Positions 1 through 10,329 of a stretch of 64,000 nucleotides of DNA are shown here, piece by piece; the first letter of the stretch is position 1; the number at the start of each line of letters is the position of its first letter. Source of the stretch: Isoetes taiwanensis (lineage: Eukaryota; Streptophyta; Lycopodiopsida; Isoetales; Isoetaceae). The notes under the pieces were generated by a model. The model saw only the letters and a list, made by a program, of their open reading frames with translations, had not been told where the DNA came from and did no database searches. The translations under genes and the position numbers were made by a program. The stretch spans positions 17,286,825-17,350,824 of the forward strand of contig JAJEKV010000028.1 in assembly GCA_021234155.1 (NCBI GenBank), given 5' to 3'.

Positions 1-600
1 AACGCATCAAATCTCTTGCCTAGTGGCGTGACGTTAAAATACTATCTATCTAATTGGAGTGCTATCGACTTTGGGGCCAATTTAGTCTCAAGTGAGAACT
101 AGATATACTTATGGAATGGCCATTTAAGCCACTTGGCCAAATCCTGTAATGCCTTAAGTTTGCCAAATCTTAATTCATTAAGAGGCCCCCTCATAAATTC
201 GTCACTTATGGGGGGCCAACATTATTATAAATTTTTATTCCTAAATATATCTACCAACTAAGAATAATCCCGCTCTTTTGGAAAATCAAATGTCGAGGCA
301 CTTTTTAATCCTCTTTACGAAGACTCCGACATCCGATTTCCGATTCTCCCTACCAGTAATCTGTGCATTATTGAAATACATGGGGTATGAATTCAAATTG
401 ATACAACATGTAAAACACATTTATATAGGGTAGCGACTTCTTTACGTTTGGGCAACTAGCTCTATATTTAATAAGAATCTGAATAAAAATTGCCATTTGA
501 GCTACACATTATTAGATATTTGGTTAAGAAATTGCCAATTGGGTTGCAGCCACATTAGAAAAAAAAAAAGGAAAAGTGGCCAGTTTAGGCTACACTTTTG
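1..600. other. Unassigned AT-rich start of window
   Basis: No coding region could be supported here. It lies just upstream of gypsy reverse transcriptase remains in the + orientation, so it is probably decayed gag/protease or leader of the same element, but no protease or zinc-knuckle motif is visible. Short related phrases recur (a 'gccatttaagccact' type phrase near 119 and similar ones near 492 and 578), which suggests old internal duplication. Confidence 0.35.
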
Positions 601-639
601 GGAGCATATTTTACAAGGAGTGGTCAATTCATTATACTT

Positions 640-1130
640 ATACAAAAGTATAGGTCCCTTAAAATTTTCCCTGGACCACTTCGAGCTAGCAGAGCTCAAG
701 AAGCAATTATAGGAGTTGATCGACTTGGGGATCCTTTCGACCAGGATGGAAGTGTAAAGATGTATATCAACCATTGGCAGCTCAACAAGCAAACGACATA
801 ATGGATAAGCCCCAAGAAGCAAGATTCTTCTACAAAATCGACTTAAGGTCGGGTAATCATCAAATAAGAATGAAGGGGGGAAGATAATTATAAGACTCCT
901 TCAGGACACAGTATGGGCACTATGACTTCACAGTAATACCCTTGAGTCTATCGAATGCTCCACTGACTTTTATGCACTTGAGGAACGACATCTTTGAAGA
1001 CTCCTTGGATGAGTTCATCATCAATTTTCTTCGACGACATCGTGATCTATAGCAAATCGATGGAAGAGCATGCAGCCCATTTGAGGAAAGCCATGGAGAA
1101 GCTAAGACGTCGCCACTTATTGGCAAGCTT
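640..1130 (+). pseudogene. gypsy reverse transcriptase fragment
   Basis: Translating across frames gives a Ty3/gypsy RT core: a 'YINHWQLNKQT' stretch, matching the usual (V/I)DYRxLNK(L/I)T region, followed by 'STLRSGNHQIRMK' (usual DLRSGYHQIR), then 'QYGHYDFTVIPL', 'LSNAPLTFMHLRNDIF' and 'LDEFIINFL'. The catalytic YxDD-type box should follow that last phrase; here a frame break turns it into 'FFDDIVIYSK'-like sequence in another frame near 1025-1055. In-frame stops occur near 800 and 885. The polymerase would have copied the element RNA; this copy cannot. Confidence 0.75.
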
Positions 1131-1329
1131 TTGATACATCATTTTGCAATGCCATCTCCACTTCGGCAAGCGAATTCGGCAAGAAGATAGAAGAAGCCAA
1201 CTCCTCTAACATAGAGTTCAAGCACATATGGGCTAGTCTTTGCAAGAGCGCAAGGATGGATTAAGAAAGGGAAACCTTCAAATTTTAAAAGGAAGGCAAT
1301 CTTTTATATCACAAGAACAATTATGCGTA

Positions 1330-1995
1330 AGGAAAATCTTCCATGACACGCATAATAGCCCTATTTCCGGCCTGCAGATTCTATAAAGGGCCTACTTCAA
1401 GATTAGAAGTAGCTACTTCTGGCTGGACATGAAGAAGCAGATAGTCAGATATATCAAAGAATGTCAGTTGTGTCAGCAGAGAAAGGCAGAACAAATTCGA
1501 ACCTCGGGAGTTTTGGAACCTTGGGTTGTGCCAGATGCCAAGTGGGAAGTCATCAGCATGGACTTCATAGCGGGACTTCCAAGGACAACAATAAGCTTTG
1601 AGGCCTTGATGGTTGTGGTAGATAACTTATCAAAAGGGCACATTCTTGCCATGCCACACCATAGACACAGCTTTGGATCTAGCCTTGTTGTCTACATAAG
1701 AGATTTTTTTCAGGTTGCTCAGAATGCCCGGGTCGATCATCACCTATAAAAATCCGAAGTTCTTTAGCACCGTTTAGCAAGACTTCTTTAACACGATCTG
1801 CACCAACTTGTGGATGAGTTTTGCTTTTCATTCGCAGTCAAATGGGCAAATGGAGCACACCAACAAGATTTTGGAGGACATGTTGAGAAACTATGTTGGA
1901 ACAAGCAATCCAAATACTGCCGATTACATCCACCTAGTCGAGTTACGTATAATAATACGAAGCAAGAGTTGTCGAAGATGTCTCCTTCCATGATC
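1330..1995 (+). pseudogene. gypsy integrase fragment
   Basis: The HHCC zinc-binding part is recognisable: the His half is decayed (about 1345-1375), while 'FWLDMKKQIVRYIKECQLCQQRK' fits the usual pattern ending C-x2-C (about 1415-1485). It is followed by the catalytic core start 'WEVISMDFIAGLP', which carries the first catalytic Asp. After a frame break near 1745, 'NLWMSFAFHSQSNGQMEHTN' (about 1806-1865) matches the usual 'YHPQTDGQTERVN' block with the catalytic Glu. The middle catalytic Asp region ('SDRD' in live elements) is altered. Mutations make it inactive. Confidence 0.8.
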
Positions 1996-2279
1996 AGATA
2001 GTTATCAATGCTTGACCCCAGTTATGTGGCATCCTAGTGCCCAAGATGGAAGTTTCTCAACAACGACATCAGATATGCAATAGCTTGTGGTAGAAGTGTG
2101 AGAATATCTTCAAACAACATGGGCACATCAGAAGAGTCTAGCAGATAGATATAAAACTTCTCGAGAGTTTGTTTTGTTGTGGGAGATAAAGTTTGGCTCA
2201 AGTAAAGGTCAAGCAAGTGAAGTTTTGCATCGGCAATTATAAGTAGCTTGCTCCAAGGTGGGCGGGACCCTTCAAGTTT

Positions 2280-2600
2280 TTGGAGCGCATAGGGAGCCAA
2301 GCCTACAAGCTCGACTTACCTCCTACCCATCTTAAAGTCCACAATGTCTTCCATGTGAGCCTTTTGAAGAGGCACACTCCAAACCCAGAGGAGGTTTTGG
2401 AAACTCCAACTTTGTTGGCGATGATGGAGGAACAAATTGAAATTGTGCCCGAGTTAATCCTCGACGAGGCATTCAAGAAGATGAGAAGGTCTCAATTCCT
2501 CCAATATTTGGTCAAGTGGAAGCACTTGCCTGTGGAAGACGCAACTTGGGTATTGAAACAGGATCTAGAGAAGTAATACCCAGACTTTATGAAGGAGTTC
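2280..2600 (+). pseudogene. gypsy integrase C-terminus with chromodomain
   Basis: An open frame of 98 codons contains 'YKLDLPPTHLKVHNVFHVSL', the conserved GPY/F-distal block of chromovirus integrases. It then has a chromodomain: 'PELILDEAFKK' followed by 'LQYLVKWKHLPVEDATWV' and an acidic Leu-Glu end. In the family this domain steers integration towards heterochromatin. A stop (taa at 2574-2576) cuts the domain before 'YPDFMKEFDG', which continues in the same frame. Confidence 0.85.
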
Positions 2601-2639
2601 GACGGCCGAATCATCTCCGAGCTGGTCGACGCTGACTTT

Positions 2640-3526
2640 CCAGGTGCTTAGCTAAGTGGTATGTCTCAGTATAGCTCTAGTAAGGCATATGCATTCGGGC
2701 TAGTAGAGTGCATATGCCAAAGTCTTGGAAGTGTAGGCGATGATGAGATATGCTCTAAAGGCATTCTCTAAGCCAGCACGCACTAAGAGTGCGCATGACC
2801 AGGAGGGTCATGTGAGAGGAAGAACGGCATGGTGGGCGATGATGAGACCATCATTCAGATGATCTCTACGCCATGATGCAGGGCACGCACACCTGACTAT
2901 AGGGGGGTCATGGTGAGGTATGAGTGATCATGCACAATGATGGGATCGTGAGACGTTCCTTAGCTTAAACCCTCAGGGACATGAGGCACTGCGGGTGTAC
3001 TCGATCAAGGGGATCGTGTACAAGGTAGCACTCGATCATGGGCAATGATAGGATCATCTTAAATGGTCCTTAAGCTCAAATCTTTATGGGGCCATGATCG
3101 AGTGCAAGGTAGTAGGGTAACCTTGAGCTAGTAGTTCGGCTCAAGGAGGTAATTAGGGGGGTGGTCCCCTAAAACCACAAACTTATCAACTTAAATAACG
3201 TAATGTGCTACTTGTGCAGGCTAGTGAAAGGGGAGCATAGACGAGGAAGCGCATTACGTGAAGATGGGAGTCATAATTTAGACTTAAATTATGGACCCTA
3301 ATAGTTATTGTGATAATGTTTTGAATTACTATAATAAGTAACATTGTGAAGGCTATATAATTTTATATAGGTACAAATATAGCCTATGATACGTATTAAT
3401 TCCTTAATAGGAAGTTGATCATTTCATTAAAGTCAAAAGTTGTATGTTCTTGTGTGTTTTGCAGGGTTAGTGTAGGTTCGTCACCTTAGCATAATGCTGA
3501 GGACAACATTATCCTGGGGGGGGGGA
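2640..3526 (+). other. gypsy spacer between pol and 3' LTR, with polypurine tract
   Basis: No ORF is supported. It contains degenerate internal repetition of phrases such as 'gatgatgaga' and 'gatcatg', plus 'caaggtagcac/caaggtagtag' doublets, typical of a long 3' untranslated spacer. It ends in a run of ten G (3516-3525) plus an A immediately before the LTR, which is the likely plus-strand primer site. Confidence 0.6.
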
Positions 3527-4161
3527 TGTGACAATCCAGGGAAATATATGCCATAAATACATATATTTTTGGGTCTGTCACTATACAAGGCTACCTTCAT
3601 AGTCTAGTATACCATAGGTTAGTGGCATAGGATGCATGTCTAAGTTATTCATATAACTTAGACACCCTTAAGGTAAGGTCAATTTCCACGTGGCCCTATC
3701 CTATTGGACAATCGCCATATGGACCTACCCTATTGGAGCCACATGGTATAACATGTGAACCCTAACCTATAAAGGCCTAGACCCTAACCCTATACCTCTT
3801 TTCTGGCTCCAGTAGTCTGGGAACTTTCTTCGCGCTCGAAACTCCGTTTCGAGAACCGTCTGCTGTGGCACAGCATAGCACAGCAGCCCCCAGAGCATGA
3901 GCGCATCAGTAGGAGTGGGAGCTACTTTGACCACCTGAAGACCGTGGAGACGCCAGGAGCAGGAGGGAGTTCCTCAGGAGCAGGTATTTGGGTTAGAGTC
4001 CTTCGTAGATCATCTGAAAGTTAGGACTCCAGATGAGTTAGCATTTCGTGTCTCTAGTAAAGCCTTCCTAGAACTTTTAGTCTAGATCTTGAACCCTAAT
4101 CAATGAACCCTAACTGTAAGTTAGATGTATATGATTAGGTTTAGATGTTATATCATGTATA
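3527..4161 (+). repeat. gypsy 3' LTR, first part (LTR1)
   Basis: Starts TGTGA directly after the G-rich tract. It is interrupted at 4161/4162 by transposon A and resumes at 10834 (10830-10833 is the duplicated target). Total LTR length without the insertion is about 1573 bp, close to the 1519-bp solo LTR at 52124-53642 of the same family. The segment has a plausible promoter/leader area around 3770-3830. Confidence 0.75.
4158..4161. repeat. Target-site duplication of element A, left (GTAT)
   Basis: GTAT directly precedes the left inverted repeat and recurs at 10830-10833 directly after the right one. Four bp is also the duplication size at elements B and C. Confidence 0.75.
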
Positions 4162-4280
4162 ACAAAGTTTAAATTGAAACGCACTTATTTGCTCCAAATG
4201 CACTTCAAAAGGAATCTTTGAAAGATTCCCTAAAATTCCCTTAAAAAGTCCATTTTTAAGGTTTGTTCGTGACAGGTGTG
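4162..4280 (+). repeat. Element A left terminal and subterminal repeat
   Basis: About 30 bp of terminal inverted repeat is followed by a subterminal palindrome (GGAATCTTTGAAAGATTCC near 4210-4228). The same terminus, about 120 bp, recurs at 53713-53835 (element C). Confidence 0.85.
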
Positions 4281-4568
4281 ACATTTTAATAGCTATTTTC
4301 ATCCTCGTAATTTAGAACAAAAAATAGTTACTTATATAAAGTGTAGCAAAAAAGGGGCAATAAAAAAAATAGCAAGGGTAGTAGAGTGACAAAGAAGTAG
4401 TATATTCAAAGCTTGTGAAAATTTTACAAAATTATGAACAAAATTGTCAAAAATATAGGACATTTTGACAAACCCTCATCATCTGCACTTTCTGTTCTTT
4501 ACATGTTCGAGTCATCGGACAAACTTACATTTTGCAGCAATATCAGGACATGTCATCCTCAGACTCAT

Positions 4569-5741
4569 TTAATCCATGATCACTTGTGCCTTCATCCTCA
4601 CCTTCACTCTCAAAACTGGATGTACTCGACCGACTTCTAGGGAGTTTCTCGCATGACTCCCTAAAGAAACCTTCCATCCAGGAAACACATTAAAGGGCAT
4701 GAATTCTGGATATACTTCCTGAATGGCAGTAGTCATTAATGCCTGGATTCTTGTCAAGCCTTTTCTTCAGGCGATCAAGTCGTCTGCTGCCTAAAGCATG
4801 AATCAGTTTAAAGGCCGTTTGACAGACGGTGTGGCCACCAGCTGTGTAAGTAAACTTTTCACCATAATCTGGTCTAATATTGAAGGCTAAGTAGCCCCTT
4901 TGGTCTAGCAGAGTCATTGAACTGTAACTATCACGAATCAACCTCAATTCCTTTAGTCCAATCTTAAGCAAGCAACGTTGAAAACAACAGTGATTTGTAT
5001 GTGTTACCCTCAAGTGAGCCTCGTCCATAAGTTTCTTTCTTCTTTGCGATGTACAAGCTTTCTTGTGTAAGTTTCTCTCAAGGTTTTCACTTGCAGGAGC
5101 TTTGAATTCGAACATAGAGTCTTGTGGCTTTGCTAGGTCCTCGTCTGAGAGATCAACACGAGGTGTTTCTTCGTCTGACACGGGAGCAACGGATGGTGTA
5201 CTAGTAGATGCAGAGAGGTTTAGTGTGGGCAAGTCTTGGGGGGAGCTGCTTTCCCTCTCTCTGGGAAAAAGTAGTCGAGGTTGGTGACGTAGTTGACCAG
5301 CTCCTGAAGTGTCGTAGAATACAGGAGTTGCGTGGCGCTGACTGCTCCCACTTATTGTAGTATCAACTAGCAAAATGGATGGAGTTGGTGTGATTTGCCC
5401 GGGGAGGCGGTCTATGCTGGACTATGGGAGACGGACTAAAATGAACTGGAGGAGGGAGTCTGAGCTCTGTAGGTTGTGGTGGAGTAAAACGCATTGGTGG
5501 GGGCAAACGACGTTCAGGAGTAGGCTGTGGTGGAGTAAACTGAACTGGTGGTGGAAGCCGACGTCGTGGTGGTGGTGGGGGTGGAGTAAACTGAACTGGG
5601 CTGGGCTTTGAATATCGGAGGCAGAAGTTTCGTGGCTACTACCTGGGGACATTTGAGGAGGTGTGAAAACCATCGGAGGAGGAAGCCTGCAGCAGGAGAG
5701 GGAGGCTCTGCAGCTCTTTTCTCTCCAGCCATACTCAGCAA
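4569..5741 (-). pseudogene. Element A transposase N-terminal region (CC-x3-C type)
   Basis: The best frame (4690-5373, 227 codons) has a Pro/Ser-rich and acidic lead, then 'HCCFQRCLLKIGLKELRLI' with Cys at residues 129, 130 and 134, and 'GHTVCQTAFKLIHALGSRRL' with Cys 184. Element B has the matching motif 'QECCNLDCTVQY'. Such a Cys cluster followed by a helical 'VCxxAF...HGIS' segment precedes the catalytic domain in a family of eukaryotic DDE transposases, so I read it as the DNA-binding part of the transposase. A frame break links it to a Pro/Thr-rich upstream stretch starting near 5741. Downstream there is room only for about 40 more codons and no DDE motif is seen, so the catalytic half has been lost. 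Confidence 0.6.
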
Positions 5742-5750
5742 GTAGCGTCA

Positions 5751-6420
5751 GACGGTATAAATTTATACGACACAGAAGCAGGAACGGCAGATGGTATAAA
5801 TTTATACAGAGATGGTATAAATTTATACAGAGAAGGGCAACTTTGAACACAAACGGTATAAATTTATACGAAAACTCACAGATATTCATATGGGAGACGT
5901 TATGGAGAACCGCTATACGGAAAGGCAATGAACAGTCGGTCGACCTATTTTCTATATACGCTGTTCGGAGTCGAAGCCGCTCGCGCTGCGCCTTATATAC
6001 CCCCCCTAAGTAGCTCCCCCGAACAGCTAGAAGCGAATCCATACGGTCATGGCCACGTAAGTCTCTAATCCGTACTATTCTAGTTCCGCATCTCTTTTAA
6101 TCTGTTGAGTCTAAGGTCCCACGGTATAAATTTATACCGAGAGGGTACTGCAACGGTATAAATTTATACCGCCCGTGCTCAGACGATATAAATTTATAGC
6201 GTTGCAGAACACTTGCAGTATAAATTTATATGCTCCGAGCACGAGCGGTATAAAGTTATACCGTTGTAGAACCCTTTCGGTATAAGTTTATACTGCAAGT
6301 GTTCTAAAACGGTATAAATTTATACCGCTCGTGGTCGGAGCGTATAAATTTATACCGCAGGTGTTTTGCAACGGTATAAATTTATACCGCTCGTGCTCGG
6401 AGCGTATAAATTTATACCGT
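5751..6420. promoter_or_regulatory. Element A central palindrome array / divergent promoter
   Basis: About 14 copies of GGTATAAATTTATACC or near variants lie here, at about 5753, 5793, 5814, 5855, 6122, 6154, 6184, 6218, 6247, 6279, 6310, 6341, 6373 and 6404. The perfect core is a 16-bp palindrome, often extended to 18 bp by flanking C/G. The eight between 6184 and 6420 are spaced about 30 bp apart. The array lies between the divergent transposase and methyltransferase genes, so it is the likely shared control region. The spacers are themselves repeated in both orientations (for example 'gctcggagc' and 'gagcacgagc'), so long hairpins can form. Confidence 0.8.
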
Positions 6421-7023
6421 TACGAGGAGACAACATCCAAGGTTTAAATTTAAATAGGGTGTGGAGTGGCTAAAAAAAGGTCTTGAACCTTACTAGTTGA
6501 ATAATAATGTTGTGTTTTAAGGTCAATTGACACAGATAAAGGGGTAAAATAGCACGAATTTGAGGTTCTGTCAGCCACTTTTCTTACAGTTAAAGTGTTT
6601 AAAATAGTGTAGAAAAACTATTTTTCTGATGTAAAAATGGGTATTTTTGCGCCGTTTCAGCCCCAAGATTATTATCAAACACAAAGGCCAATCATCAAAG
6701 CCACAACCGCCAAAGATACAAATGTATGAACTGAAAGATCAGACATGGTACGTACACAGGGGAGCGAGAGAGCGCTTCTCCACTGAGGCGTACCTGTATT
6801 TATGCTATCAGTCAGGGAGGGGGAAGTTTAAGATGGATGATTACTACCCCGCCAGCAAAATGACAAGCCTTACTACCACAGAAAATGAAGATGAGCTGCT
6901 TAGAACTGCATAAACAACGACGGGGACGTTGTTTACATTCTAAACAGTAGAATGCTTCATATAAGCATGTGCAAACCTAAAGAAGTCCACGATTACATTG
7001 CAGAAAATTACAAGCTTGGCTAT

Positions 7024-7093
7024 GTAAGTTGATCTTCGTGGCTTTACCGTATAAATTTATACCGTCAGCTTCCTAATTTACCCTGCATTACAG
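7024..7093 (+). other. Intron 1 of element A methyltransferase gene with one palindrome
   Basis: A 70-bp intron from GTAAGT (7024) to TACAG (7093). It holds one CGTATAAATTTATACCG copy at about 7048-7064, so even this very short intron carries the site. Confidence 0.7.
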
Positions 7094-8038
7094 GACATAG
7101 TTGACATTTTGTCCTCAGTGACATTATGTGAAGAAAGGTTATGACCAAAGGTCTTTGGTACCCGCGTGCGAAGGAAGATGTGGAGAAGGAAGAGGAAGAG
7201 GAAGAGGTGGAACAAGAAGAGGAAGAGGAGGAAGAGGTGGTGACAAGAGGAAAGGGTAAGAGGCAAGCATTAGTAGTAGATACACAGCCTCCTCTCAAAA
7301 AAATGTCAAGAACCACAAAGGCCTTGACCATAGAGGAGTCAGCAGAAGCGCTTCAAAAGGCTCCTGGAGCAGATATTGTTTTGCGGCCCTCAGACAAGTC
7401 AAGTGCTATTTTAAGGAGGGTTAATGAGACCAAGCTCCTTAAGCAAACTATTTCTTTGACACTGAGCACGATTAAGAGGCCACCAAAAAATGAAGATGGG
7501 GTCAGAGTGCTTCATGTGAGAAAGTTATACGCGAGCAAAGAATGAGAAGGAATCCACATGCGCATGTGTTGCCACTGGTTGTGATGGTTGACAGAAGTCA
7601 GGTCAACCAACTAAAAGATTACAGAAAGGCCGACTTCGAGGATTATACCTATTATGTTCTTGGCGGCACACATAGTTACAAAGCAAGGAAAGAACTATCA
7701 AAAGAAGAAAGCCGGAACGAGGTCTGGAAGAGCGTGGAAGCGCATATCTATGTGGGGGTAATAGACAAGAGGCAAAAGTCATTGCCGTGAGCCATAATCT
7801 CGATAATGACTTCAGATTAAAGATGAGCCTCATAGACAAAATCCGTTTCATGCATCGAGAGTATATGGAGTTCAAACAAGTGCATGGAGAGGACTTTAAA
7901 AAACAAAAGAACAAGCTCCAAGAATTTCGAGAAGCCTGTGTGACAGAGTGCTGCCTTAGTTATGATTCGGATAAGAAGCCCATAATGGCTGTGAAGCAGT
8001 ACGACAACTACTTCCAGCTTGCTTTCAGAGATGGTCAA

Positions 8039-8447
8039 GTAAGTAAAACTTTTAATTCAATCTTTTAGTAATATGTTTAGTGTGGTTTGAACTGTGTATT
8101 AGCCTCGAGCTATATAAATTTATACCAACCATGGAAGTGTGCCACTGTATAAATTTATACCGTGCCAAGGCACAGTATAAATTTATACAAATGCAGGGCT
8201 CAGTATAAATTTATACAAATGCAGGGCTCGGTATAAATTTATACCAAGCCCTGCATTTGTATAAATTTATACAGTGCCTTGGCACGGTATAAATTTATAC
8301 CGAGCCGTGCTGTGGTATAAATTTATACCGTGCCAGGGCACGGTGCGCATTTAGACAGTGGAACCCTTGGTTGGTTTAAATTTTTACCGTGAAATAAACT
8401 CTGTTACGCTATTCAATACTAAACTACTTGACTTCGACCATTAACAG
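8039..8447 (+). other. Intron 2 of element A methyltransferase gene with palindrome cluster
   Basis: Donor GTAAGT at 8039, acceptor AACAG at 8447; joining restores an open frame across the junction. Eight palindrome copies lie at about 8110-8330. Around the copy at about 8230 the flanks are inverted too ('aaatgcagggct' to the left, 'agccctgcattt' to the right, then 'gtgccaaggcac' against 'gtgccttggcac'), giving an imperfect inverted repeat of about 130-170 bp. Confidence 0.75.
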
Positions 8448-9393
8448 GTGTGGGATCTTCAAGATAGAATTTTCTGCATGTTCGAGGATGGTGAGCTTAA
8501 AGAACAAGCTAGCTCCGCTGGAAAAAAACCGAAAAAAAGTAGTGAAGCAAAACAAAGAAACATGAGCATTGTACCCTGGACTCAGCTACATGGTCTAAAA
8601 AGCAAAGAAATTTTTGTGCGTCTCTTAGAGAAAGTTGTGGCCAAGGAATTTACTCTAGATGAAATGGCTAAGGAAGCTAAGATGTAATGCTCATCTACTA
8701 TGTCGTGTTCTTCATTTCCTCGCTTTGTCTTACAACCTTTTCCTCCTTGCAGTCAGAAAGACATTGTCACCTGCCAGTCCGAGTTAATGAAGCAACTAGA
8801 CCTAGAAGACTGGGAGGAGTGCAAGCTTCTTTACCCAACTTGTACGACAGATAGTATAATCAGAGAGCACGCAGTTAACTTCAGTGGCTGGGTAAGTTTT
8901 GCAGAAAACATGTTTTGTCTTCGTGCCTTTATCTCACTGTTCTCTTACAGAACAAGAAGAAAGGGCTACCAACAGGCTTTTTGAACCTGGTTCGTAGGGC
9001 CAAAGAGAAAAAGCAGAGACTAAAGGCCATTGAACAGGGAAAAGAAGTCGGCTCCAGCAGTTTTGACACTAGCTATGAGAGATTTACAACTTTTGGTCAG
9101 GACTGCTTGTACAAGGTTGTTCAGGGTGATTGCACCAGGCTGGGGACACTTTTGGACAAGCAAAACTTTACATTGTGCATAGCAGATATTCTTTATGGCT
9201 TCAGAATTAAAGATAGCGCCTTCGACGATGAGGCTTTCACGCACGTGCAAGTCCGTGCTTTTTTGGACGGCCTAAAGGAAGTCACCCTATCTGCAAACTG
9301 GAGGGTAATTATTTTTCATTCCGACCTGCAGACGATGTCCGTGCTTAAACCTATGGGACCGGTCTGTAATGCCGGCTTCGAGAACTGTATTTG

Positions 9394-9669
9394 GTAAGCT
9401 TTACATTCGTTGCTTTTCTTTTTACTGTAACTCCACGGTATAAATTTATGCCACAGTTGCCTTGCTGTTTAAATTTATACGGCTGGAGCAACCGTGGTAT
9501 AAATTTATACAGCAAGGCAACCATGGTATAAATTTATACGGCATGGCACCATGGTATAAATTTATACAGCAAGGCAACCGTGGTATAAATTTATACCGCC
9601 ACACCACTGGGCTAACTTACTTTCATTGTTTTCTTTCTGCTAATTTAGAATTGCTTTATTTTTTTGCAG
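9394..9669 (+). other. Intron 5 of element A methyltransferase gene with palindrome array
   Basis: Donor GTAAGC at 9394, acceptor TTGCAG at 9669. Six palindrome copies lie at about 9436-9597, separated by direct repeats of a 'cagcaaggcaacc(a/g)tgg' type linker. No palindrome lies in the flanking exons. Confidence 0.75.
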
Positions 9670-10329
9670 GCTAAAGACGAACGTCAAGGGACATGGTGGT
9701 GGTCCGCGCTTAGTCAGCTGTCTTGAGCATTTTCATATACGTTATTACAACGTAGATACCAAAAAAACCATGGCTCATTTCAATACGCAGAATGAGAAGA
9801 CTCCTCCTTGCAATGCTTTTCAGTTCCCGGCTGTTTTGCAAAAGTTGAGAGACAAGGTGCTGTGGTGTCCCATTACCAGAAGCCACAGAGGCTTATTAAT
9901 AATTTAATACAGTGGTTTTCTCGCCCGGGCGATTGGATTTTGGATGCATTTTCTGGAACAGGCACCACATCAATTTGCGCCCTTAAGCAGGGGTGTAATG
10001 TTGTCTCCGTTGATATAGACCCAGACAAAATAAGTTTCATCAGGACCAGGATAACCTCCTGTGAATCCTTTCCTGATGAAAATGAGGAACTGGGAACAAA
10101 GAATGGTGCTGGCGATGTTAAAGGCACTTACACAGAAATCCAGTCCCCAATTACGGGGAGAAAATATGAGGAGGTGGAGTTTGTGGACCTGGAGCCTGTG
10201 GAGCCTGTGCCCGAGAAACCGCCTGTACCAGTAGCATTGGAATCAGAAGCAGGCGTCTCTCCTGTTGTGGCCTCGCAAGAGACAGATCCTAAGGGGGACG
10301 AGAGTCCTGTGGACTGGGAAGACCCACCT

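Noticed and set aside
5375-5611. Trp-rich + strand ORF
   Set aside because: It is the complement of the Pro-rich - strand transposase leader; composition explained by the repeat 'ggtggtgg'.
6120-6420. CRISPR-like array: palindromic repeats about 30 bp apart
   Set aside because: The context is eukaryotic with introns, the spacers are themselves repeats in both orientations, and the same palindrome occurs singly in introns and in elements A and C. No cas genes.
7065-7331. Serine-rich - strand ORF
   Set aside because: It is the antisense shadow of the Glu-rich repeat in the methyltransferase gene.
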